Below are positions 46,977 through 54,027 of a stretch of DNA of 64,000 nucleotides, piece by piece (positions within the stretch are counted from its first letter, which is position 1; every line of letters begins with the position of its first letter). The DNA is from RHKX01 sp963823275 (GTDB lineage: Bacteria > Actinomycetota > Thermoleophilia > Solirubrobacterales > 70-9), in the NCBI GenBank assembly GCA_963823275.1, contig CAWGKW010000001.1, forward strand, positions 558,001 to 622,000. The letters run 5' to 3'. The notes beneath the pieces are model-generated. The model was not told where the DNA came from and made no database searches. It saw nothing but the letters and a program-made list of their open reading frames with translations. The position numbers were made by a program, and so were the translations under genes.

Positions 46977-48369
46977 CTATGGGCCGGCGCCGAGCGGCAG
47001 CGCCCGCAGCCGCTCGAAGGCGGCCCGCAGCGCCTCAGCCCAGGGCCAGCTCCGCGGCAATCTCAGGATCGCCCGCCGCCCCGAGCGGGCGATCCGCCCG
47101 GCAACGTGAAGCAGCCGCTGACGCAGACGCTTCGGCTCGGCGAGCGCGAGGGCGCCGCTGAGCAACAGCCGCTTCGCCCAACAGAGCAGGTCCTGGGCGA
47201 TCAGCGAGAGTTCGAGCCAGGCCTCGTTGGCGGCGAAGTCGCCGAAGGGAAGGTTGCGCATCCCGGTGTCCTTGCCGCAGTGGATCTGATCCTCGACCCG
47301 GGCTCGGCGGCGATGGCGCAGCTCGAGCTCAGCGATCTCGGCTCCGGGGGTGTCGGTGAGAAAGGCAGTGAAGCGGTGGCCATCGTGGTCGGTGAACGTG
47401 AACTGCGCGCCGGGGTGGGCGCGCTCGCGGCGGACGATCGCCCGGACCCGCTCAGGCCAGGCGGCGAGGTCGACGAAGTCGGTCAGCTCCGCCACCCAGG
47501 CCCCCCTCGCGCTCGCCGCCGTCGGCGTCGATCGCCGCCTGCCATCCGGATTCGGGCAGCTCGAGGATCGCCTCGCGCAGCGCCGGGCTGAGCTCGTAGC
47601 CGACCGAGAAGCCGACCCGGCCCTCGCGGCAGTCATGGGTGAAGGCGTGGGTCGCGCCGCCGGCGTCGGCGCGGGCGGGGATCTCGGTCTCGACCTGATC
47701 TGCGTCGCGGATCTGCTCGAGCGCCCGTTCGAGCACGGTGAAGTGATCGGCGGCGGTGTTCGAGCCGGCGTTGCCGGGGCGAAGCAAGGCGGCGAGCGCC
47801 TCGCCCGAGTCGAGGAAGCCGAGCAGCGGATGGAAGCCGAAGCCGCCCTTGTAGTTGCCGGCGGCGAGCTGCTTTTCGGAGTGGGCTCGCAGCAGGGTCG
47901 CGTCGAAGTCGACGATCAGCTCGCTGGGGCTGGCGCCGGCCTTCCAGGCACTCGTCCGGGCCTTCGCGCGGGCGCAGCGGATCGCCTCGAGCTGGTCTGC
48001 TCCGATCGACTTGATCACCCGGTGGGCGGTCGACTCCGTGGCGACCTGCCCGAACAGATCCTCTTGGTCGGCGAGGACGCCGAGGTCTGCCACGCAGTCG
48101 CCACCGTCGGCGATCGAAACGCAGAGGTCGCGCAGAACGACCCCGGGATCGTGGGCGGAGCGGCGCACTCGGGTCGGCGCCATCGCCTCGGTGAGGGCTT
48201 TCGTCAGCCCGATCCGGTCGGCCAGTTCGCTGAGCAGGAAGGCGCCCGCGTGGGAGACCAGCCCTTCACCGTCCGCCGTGACTTCTACCTTTGCAGCAAG
48301 CGCTTTCGCTTTCACCTTCGGGGTGTCCTCCTCGGTCGTCGAATGGGTTCTCGCAAACCGCATTCTCAT
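46977..48369 (-). mobile_element. IS1380-family transposase, one frameshift
   Basis: DDE transposase of about 460 residues. Family-typical stretches: DPGVVLRDLCVSIADGGDC, VADLGVLADQEDLFGQVA, LIVDFDATLLRAHSEKQLAA with the first catalytic Asp, NYKGGFGFHPLLGFLDSGEA and LLRPGNAGSNTAADH. The frame changes near 47505, between DADGGEREG and AWVAELTDFVDLAAWPERVR; the C-terminal half continues to RVEDQIHCGKDTG and the Leu-rich end. If the frameshift is real, the transposase is inactive. Its 5' end region is duplicated, inverted, at 52495-52608. Confidence 0.82.
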
Positions 48370-48429
48370 CGGCCGGGAGGACGTTCCCGGGGTGTTTCGT
48401 CAGGGCGCTACTGGGGTTTCGAGGTTAGT
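48316..48429 (+). repeat. IS end, left member of a 114-bp inverted duplication
   Basis: Covers the transposase start and upstream end of the IS. The reverse complement recurs at 52495-52608 with a single visible mismatch (48407 region, GCGCTAC versus GCACTAC). Similarity stops sharply on both sides in both copies. Confidence 0.88.
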
Positions 48430-48505
48430 CACCACCCGCGGATGCCACTTGCCGGGGTTACTGCGGTCAGGGTATTCTCCAATCTCGTGTCTGAGGGAGA
48501 GTTGA

Positions 48506-49563
48506 ATGCGTGATCCGGGCCTGACTAGGCGACACCTCATCTCAGGGGCCGCTGTCTCGGCTGCGGGATACTCGCTGACGAGGTTGGCCAACGCCGCTCC
48601 TGCGGCGGCCGTTGACGAGGCGAGCGCGTCCGACCCAGGCACTGAACCGCCTGAGCTCGCGCTCAGTGCCGACTTCGTCGCTATCGCGGATTCTCGGATG
48701 CTCGGGAGGGGGTCATTGCCGCGACCGTAGCCGCGGGCATACAGGTCATCCGGTTTCCGGTCTGGTGGCAGGACATTCAGCGCGACGAGTTTGTTTTCGA
48801 CTGGGCCCGACTCGATCCACTGCATAGCCTGACCCTCTGGCACGGGACGCGTGTGATTCCTGTTGTCGTCGGCTGTCCGGATTGGCTCGAGAACGAGACT
48901 TCGGTGGGTTCTAGAAGCCGCGCCTATCCGACCGATGGCACTGGCTTGCAGGCGCTCGGGCGCTTTGTGGTCCAGCTCCGCAACTACTTCAACAGGTTCT
49001 CCAGTCAGGTTGAGGCCATCGAGATCTGGAGTGAGCCCAATGGAAACGAAGCGCACCTAGCGATGCCGTTTTCCGGCTTCGGCAAAGCCGTGACCGCAGC
49101 CGCAGCCGCTCTGGCCGAGGCCGACATAGATTCCCAGCAGCCCCCAACCCGCATCATTGCCGGCGGCGTCGTCGCAGATGGCGCCCGTGGGTGGCAGAAA
49201 TACGTTCAAAGCCTTCACGGCCTCGCTTCGAATGTCGAGGCCAGCATCCATATCCCGGATGCCGGCAATGCGGCCCCTGAGTTGGTTCATCAACAACTAT
49301 CGGAGGCCGCTGCCGCCGCCCACCGCAGGGTTTGGATTGCCGTCGGCATCCCGAGCTCGCAGAAACAGATGGCGGGGCTCCGGCTTACTTTGCAGGGCTT
49401 GATGAGCAACCCCGCCTGCGCGGGTCTGATCGTGGCGCAGCCGGCGCCAGGTCACGGTCGTTCGATTGATTCTTCGATCAGTAGTCGTCCGGCCTTCACC
49501 GATGGCGGGCAGCTCAGCAGAGAATTCCAGTCCTTGAATACGGGTCTCGGGGTCGCTCCGTGA
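48506..49563 (+). CDS. Tat-exported glycosidase-like TIM-barrel protein, one frameshift
   Basis: The N-terminus carries a twin-arginine signal, LTRRHLISGAAVSAAGYS. The frame changes near 48712 into GVIAATVAAGIQVIRFPVWW, DWARLDPLHSL and VIPVVVGCPDWLEN. It then reads VEAIEIWSEPNGNEAH, which resembles the acid/base segment of clan GH-A glycosidases (usually N-E-P; here S-E-P). No clear nucleophile Glu motif follows, so it may be a non-catalytic relative. About 350 residues. It shares layout with the GH-A protein at 51375-52463. GTGA overlap with the next gene. Confidence 0.6.
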
Positions 49564-49970
49564 GGGATTTCAGCTCATCGGCCGAGGTCTATGAAACCTT
49601 GGGCTCTTTCATCGTCCAGGCTTCATCCTCGGGCGGCTTCGGCCCGATGTTGCTTCAGACTGGCCAGTCGGTTCAGTTCGATCTCTCAGAACCGGAGGCA
49701 GCGATCCTGCTGAGGCCAACGGGTTCAGCGATCGAGACCCTGCTGGGCCAGACCGATCCCGCGGCGACGGCACATCTGACGCTCGCCTCGGGGACGCTGC
49801 ATCGCATCTTCTTGAGCCAGGACTCGTTCAGCGCGGCCGTTGATCGGCAGGATCTGATGGTCTCGGACGGGGTCCGGGAACTTATCCCCCTCCTTGCTCC
49901 CCTCAGCTTCGCTGCTTTCCCGCGTTACGGAGACTTCCTACGAGACCTTGGAAAGGAGGACTTGCTGTGA
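49560..49970 (+). CDS. Hypothetical protein, 136 residues
   Basis: GTG start overlapping the glycosidase-like stop. No signal or membrane helix. Beta-rich segments (GQSVQFDLSEPEAAILLRP, AHLTLASGTLHRIFLS) suggest a small beta-sandwich, perhaps a detached accessory domain of the preceding protein. No family recognised. It overlaps the next gene by 4 bp. Confidence 0.5.
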   Translation: MRDFSSSAEVYETLGSFIVQASSSGGFGPMLLQTGQSVQFDLSEPEAAILLRPTGSAIETLLGQTDPAATAHLTLASGTLHRIFLSQDSFSAAVDRQDLMVSDGVRELIPLLAPLSFAAFPRYGDFLRDLGKEDLL

Positions 49971-51370
49971 TCAGCCGACATGACGCAGGGGCTTGGATCC
50001 TCGTATGCCTCTTGGCGGTTTGCGCGCTCCTACCTGCCGCCGCCGAGGGGCAGTCCAAGGGAAAGTTCGGGTCGAATACCACCTTCCGCGCAGTGGCCGC
50101 CAGCAACCATCGGATCATCGCCGCGGGGACGACCGACTCCTGCGGACCCTCGAAGGTGTCCTGCCCGAACGCTGACAGCGATGTCGTGATTGCGCGATAC
50201 CGCAAGTCTGGGGCCTTGGACAAGAGCTTTGGCCGTAAGGGCTACGTGGTAGTGCCCCAATCCGAGGGCCTGCTTCAGATTGATGGTCTGGGCGTGCGAG
50301 ACGACGATTCTGTCGTCGTGTCCGTGACCAATAGCGGTGGGTCGATTGGCGCACGGCTGTTGAGCATCAAGAAGAGCGGCAAGAGTGACCCGTCGTTCGG
50401 AGACAACGGCGTCGTATCGGTGCCGCCGACATCATTCAGAGCCGAGGAGTTCACGCGAAATGCCATGACCCTTCTGCCCGATGGAAGCGCCGTCATCGCA
50501 GGCGCCGCCGGGACCAGCGGGGATCCTGTTTTTGCCGTCATGCGTCTTGATCGAGCCGGGGAACCCGTGTCCTCGTTTGGCAGCGGCGGGATCGCAGAGG
50601 TCGAATTCGGACCTGAATACGAGGCCAGCGGAGCCGGTGCGGTGGAGGTCGATCGCGGCGGCGACTCCCTCCTGGCGCTCGGGTTCGTCAACCGCAGCAG
50701 CGGCTTTCCGACAGCCTCCCCGGTCGCCGTCTCACTAGACCTAGCCGATGGGGCGCCGACTTCTGGCTTTGGAACCGATGGCAGCACGGTCGTTCTCGAC
50801 GGCACACCCCCGACGGGTTTGGCGATCGGCATCGGGCGCATCGCCGGCGGCCAGATCTTCTTGGCCCCAGAGGGGGTTGGCCATAGCGACTGCGGCGGGG
50901 GCTTCTACCTCAATTCGCTGCAGCCGGACGGAGCTTCGCCGGGGAGCCTGTTCGGAGGCAGCACCGCATTCATCCCCCGAAGCCTGTCCTGCAGCGACCT
51001 CACGGACGTGGCCAGGGTTCGGTCAGGGCTTTTGGCCGTCGGCATCTCCTTTCCAGGCTTTCCGACCCGAACCGCAGCGGTATCGGCCAGCTATCGGCCG
51101 CGAAACGGCAACCTGGGACGGCCGTCAACGCAGCGTATTGGGCCCAGCCACTTCCAGAGCTCTGCGCATGGAATAGTTGCGTTCGGCAAGAAGCGAGCAG
51201 CCGTGGCCGGCGACCTCCTTGCGCAGAATTGCCGGTCTCCATTACGTCCAGGAGCTAGGTGCCGAGTGGCTACGCTCGGCCTGCTGAAGGGCGACGGACG
51301 CCTCGACAGGCGGTTCGGACGCGAGGGCATTGCCACATTCCCTCCGGCCGCAGCATCGGGTTCGAAGTGA
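49967..51370 (+). CDS. Secreted delta-60-repeat beta-propeller protein
   Basis: 467 residues. Signal peptide (WILVCLLAVCALLPAAAEG), then recurrent delta-60 type motifs about 55-60 residues apart: LDKSFGRKGYV, SDPSFGDNGVV, VSSFGSGGIA, TSGFGTDGST and LDRRFGREGIATF near the end, interleaved with DGSAVIAGAAG-like strands. Such proteins are exported propellers of unknown ligand. Coupled to both neighbours by 4-bp overlap or close spacing. Codon usage is visibly less GC-extreme than in the chromosomal genes. Confidence 0.75.
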   Translation: MISRHDAGAWILVCLLAVCALLPAAAEGQSKGKFGSNTTFRAVAASNHRIIAAGTTDSCGPSKVSCPNADSDVVIARYRKSGALDKSFGRKGYVVVPQSEGLLQIDGLGVRDDDSVVVSVTNSGGSIGARLLSIKKSGKSDPSFGDNGVVSVPPTSFRAEEFTRNAMTLLPDGSAVIAGAAGTSGDPVFAVMRLDRAGEPVSSFGSGGIAEVEFGPEYEASGAGAVEVDRGGDSLLALGFVNRSSGFPTASPVAVSLDLADGAPTSGFGTDGSTVVLDGTPPTGLAIGIGRIAGGQIFLAPEGVGHSDCGGGFYLNSLQPDGASPGSLFGGSTAFIPRSLSCSDLTDVARVRSGLLAVGISFPGFPTRTAAVSASYRPRNGNLGRPSTQRIGPSHFQSSAHGIVAFGKKRAAVAGDLLAQNCRSPLRPGARCRVATLGLLKGDGRLDRRFGREGIATFPPAAASGSK

Positions 51371-51374
51371 CCCT

Positions 51375-52463
51375 ATGACGCCGGTGCATTTCACTACAGG
51401 ACTCAGTGACTTCTTCCAGGCGATCGCAAACGGCAACACCGCTTTTGGCAACGACACCACGCAAATCAACCAGATGTTTGACCGGGTCCTCGATTACAAC
51501 GCGCGAACCCTGCGTGTGGCCGTCTACTGGAATGAGGTCGAGCAAACCCCAGGTACGTACACCTGGACGGGGTACGAAAAGGTGATCGATCGCGCCCTCG
51601 AACGCAACCTGCGCATTCTACCTATGGTTTGGTCCGCCCCCGAGAACAATCCCGGTGTCTGGGGCTTTCCGACCAAACACGCGATCAAGTCTGATGGAAG
51701 CCTAGGGGTTTCGTATCCCTATACGCAAGCGGGCTATGACGCCTACGGCCGCTTTGTTGCTGACACGCTGAGCTATTTCGGATCGCGCGGCGTATCCCGA
51801 GCGGTCGAGGTTTGGAATGAGCCCAATCTCACCAAATACCTGGGGGTTGATGCTGAATACAAGAAGATGCTTAACGCAGCGCTGGCGGCGACTAAGGGCC
51901 GGACCTATGGTTTCAACTACACGGTAATTTCAGGTGGGCTGTCGCAGAGCGCAGCCAACTGGCAGGCCTTTATGTATGACTTCACGTACTACAACCAGTG
52001 CTTTACTCCATATTCCGTCGGGATTCACCCCTACGCCTACAAGCCCAGCGACTTCCCAGAGACGATGGATAGAACGGTCGCCATAGACAACTTTGTGGAG
52101 CGAGTCCAGGGCCTCTATAACGAGGCCAAGAACCTGTGGGGAGGTGACCTGTGGGTCACTGAGTTCGGCTGTCCATCAATCGAGCCGTTCGGTCGCGTTG
52201 GTCGTTCTGGTGCCCTCGAGCGACTGGTGGGCACCACCGGCTTCTTCGAATCGCGCGAACGGTGCAAGGCCGTGTTTCTCTATCGTCTTCTTCCCCAGAA
52301 CTTCAGTCAGGACGACACTCCGCTCGACGGTCCCTTTGCGACGTATCCGCTTCTCAAGCTGACCAATGTTCCTCCGAATGTCCCTCCTTACACGTTCGCC
52401 GAGGAGATGCCGGTTCAAGGGATGCTGTATGACAACTGGTCGGGCGCCCCGTTCGTTCCGTAG
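51375..52463 (+). CDS. Clan GH-A glycosidase-like protein
   Basis: 362-residue TIM-barrel enzyme. Acid/base segment SRAVEVWNEPNLTKYLG (Asn-Glu-Pro, about residue 155) and candidate nucleophile segment LWVTEFGCPS (about residue 258), with aromatic subsite residues (RVAVYWNEVEQTPGTYTW, LPMVWSAPENNPGVW). It fits GH5/GH39-like families; I cannot choose between them. No signal peptide is visible from ATG 51375, which is odd for such an enzyme. Noticeably AT-richer than its surroundings, suggesting recent acquisition. Confidence 0.75.
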   Translation: MTPVHFTTGLSDFFQAIANGNTAFGNDTTQINQMFDRVLDYNARTLRVAVYWNEVEQTPGTYTWTGYEKVIDRALERNLRILPMVWSAPENNPGVWGFPTKHAIKSDGSLGVSYPYTQAGYDAYGRFVADTLSYFGSRGVSRAVEVWNEPNLTKYLGVDAEYKKMLNAALAATKGRTYGFNYTVISGGLSQSAANWQAFMYDFTYYNQCFTPYSVGIHPYAYKPSDFPETMDRTVAIDNFVERVQGLYNEAKNLWGGDLWVTEFGCPSIEPFGRVGRSGALERLVGTTGFFESRERCKAVFLYRLLPQNFSQDDTPLDGPFATYPLLKLTNVPPNVPPYTFAEEMPVQGMLYDNWSGAPFVP

Positions 52464-52494
52464 CGTGTGCAGCTAGGCGGCCGTTCGGAGGCCA

Positions 52495-52608
52495 ACTAAC
52501 CTCGAAACCCCAGTAGTGCCCTGACGAAACACCCCGGGAACGTCCTCCCGGCCGATGAGAATGCGGTTTGCGAGAACCCATTCGACGACCGAGGAGGACA
52601 CCCCGAAG
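52495..52608 (-). repeat. IS end remnant, right member of the inverted duplication
   Basis: Reverse complement of 48316-48429 (one mismatch). It contains only the start of the IS1380-type transposase frame and its upstream end, with nothing of the body. It sits 31 bp after the stop of the GH-A gene. Confidence 0.88.
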
Positions 52609-52738
52609 TTGTCCAGCGCAAGGTCCTCTCCGTCTCGACTCATGTGACGCATCCAACACGTCCGGCAGCAACCCAGACTCAATCCCAGACCCCCCGTCCG
52701 GCCCCCGATGGCTTGATCAAGCGGGGCGGCGGGGCCAC

Positions 52739-52799
52739 CAGCAGCCGACCTCACCCCCTCAACGACAGTTGAAGAGGGAGGTGGTGAGGTCGGCTGCTG
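52739..52799. other. Large stem-loop (17-bp perfect stem)
   Basis: CAGCAGCCGACCTCACC (52739-52755) pairs perfectly with GGTGAGGTCGGCTGCTG (52783-52799). Inside the 27-nt loop CCTC and GAGG can extend the stem. It lies upstream of the replication-relaxation-like gene, so it is a candidate origin (oriT or replication) hairpin, or a terminator. Confidence 0.65.
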
Positions 52800-52814
52800 A
52801 TGTCCCCTGAGTAG

Positions 52815-52910
52815 TCAGAGTGAGAGAGGGGACCGGACGGGGGTGGGAGTGAGAAGTCCAGGTAGAAGGAGAAGAGAGAAGAGAGGGAGGAAGGGGGGAG
52901 GGGGGTGAGA
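52815..52910. other. Polypurine tract
   Basis: About 95 nt almost entirely A and G on the plus strand, with 42 uninterrupted purines at 52864-52905. Strongly asymmetric strands like this can form triplex or melted DNA. It directly precedes the relaxation-like gene and follows the stem-loop; no gene lies in 52609-52939. Confidence 0.7.
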
Positions 52911-52939
52911 CAAAAAAGGGGTCGGCGGCACGAAGGGAT

Positions 52940-53689
52940 ATGGAGCGGCGGTGCGCCAACGACGAGGGCGAGAGGATCGAGCCAGAAGAGCGAGCGGCCG
53001 GCGGTGGCGGGCGGAGGGCGATCGGTGCGGCGCTACGGAGCGTCGTTGAGCACTGTGCGCAGATGCCGCGGACGGTCGAGGACCTGGGGCTTGAGATCGG
53101 CGCTGGGCGCTCGGAGATCTACCGCCACAGCGCCAAGGCGATCGAGCTCGGATTGGTCGAGCGCCACGCGATCATCCGCAACCTGCCGGCATTGCTCGCC
53201 GCCACATCAGCCGGCCACCGCTTCGCCGGCTCCGGGCTTGCCGTGCAGCGGATCTCGCCCGGTGCCTTCCACCACTGGCTGGTCAGCTCCCGGGTCGCCT
53301 ACGAGCTCGCTGCGAAGTATCCGCGGGCGAAGCTGATCTCAGAAGCGGAGTTGCGCCAGCGCGAGCAGACCGACGGCTCAGCGTTCGCCAGTGCCGAGGT
53401 CGGTCAGCTGCCGAACGGCAACCCACGGCTGCACCGGCCCGACCTCGTCCTCGTCCCTGAGGGCGGACGGCCGACCGCGATCGAGGTTGAGCTGACCGCG
53501 AAGGCGCCGGATCGGTTGCGGGCGATCATCCGTGGCTGGGGGAGGGCACGAACGATCGCCAGGGTCGTCTACCTGTGCGCGCCGGGCAAGACCTACCGGG
53601 CGGTCTGCGCGGCGATCGATGCCGCCTGGTTTGAGGATGAGCGGTTCGTGGTGAGGGAGCTTCGGGTTGCACAGGGGTCAGGTTCATGA
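52940..53689 (+). CDS. Replication-relaxation-like winged-helix protein
   Basis: 249 residues. An N-terminal helix-turn-helix region (TVEDLGLEIGAGRSEIYRHS, KAIELGLVERH) is followed by an alpha/beta domain with HRPDLVLVPEGGRPTAIEVE-LTAK. The spaced Asp, Glu-x-Glu and Lys look like a restriction-endonuclease-type core. This combination matches proteins annotated as plasmid replication-relaxation (PF13814-like), common next to integrases in actinobacterial elements. Nuclease activity is inferred only. ATGA overlap with the next gene. Confidence 0.65.
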   Translation: MERRCANDEGERIEPEERAAGGGGRRAIGAALRSVVEHCAQMPRTVEDLGLEIGAGRSEIYRHSAKAIELGLVERHAIIRNLPALLAATSAGHRFAGSGLAVQRISPGAFHHWLVSSRVAYELAAKYPRAKLISEAELRQREQTDGSAFASAEVGQLPNGNPRLHRPDLVLVPEGGRPTAIEVELTAKAPDRLRAIIRGWGRARTIARVVYLCAPGKTYRAVCAAIDAAWFEDERFVVRELRVAQGSGS

Positions 53690-54027
53690 CGAACTTGAGT
53701 GATGCGGAGGTCGAGGCGATCGCCTCGCGGGTGATGGAACTCGTGAGTGACCGGGAGCTGGCGACGAGGCTCGTCGATGCCTCTGAGATTGCGAGGCGGC
53801 TCGGGATCTCCAGGAGCACGGTTTACGAGCGATCGGACGAGTTGGGAGCGGTCAGGCTTGGTGATGGCCCGCGGGCTCGGCTTCGATTCGATCCCGTTGA
53901 GGTCACTCAGCGGCTCGCTCGGGCTCAGCGTGCGCAGCGACCAATCGCTGCGAATCCAGGCCATCGGTCCGGGGACGGACCGGGCTCATCTGCGCTCCTG
54001 CCCATCCGCGGCGAGGCTCCGCATTGA
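53686..54027 (+). CDS. Small HTH protein, excisionase-like
   Basis: 113 residues. The helix-turn-helix DASEIARRLGISRSTVYERS followed by a short wing (LGAVRLGDGPRARLRFD) matches the HTH_17/excisionase layout. The C-terminal 40 residues are low complexity. It lies between the relaxation-like gene and the integrase with 4-bp overlaps, the position typical of a recombination directionality factor. Confidence 0.65.
   Translation: MTNLSDAEVEAIASRVMELVSDRELATRLVDASEIARRLGISRSTVYERSDELGAVRLGDGPRARLRFDPVEVTQRLARAQRAQRPIAANPGHRSGDGPGSSALLPIRGEAPH

Noticed and set aside
52354..52671. Minus-strand protein over the 3' end of the GH-A gene and the IS remnant
   Set aside because: It is a chance frame joining antisense of the glycosidase with IS end sequence; the same peptide appears at the other IS end only because the DNA is duplicated.
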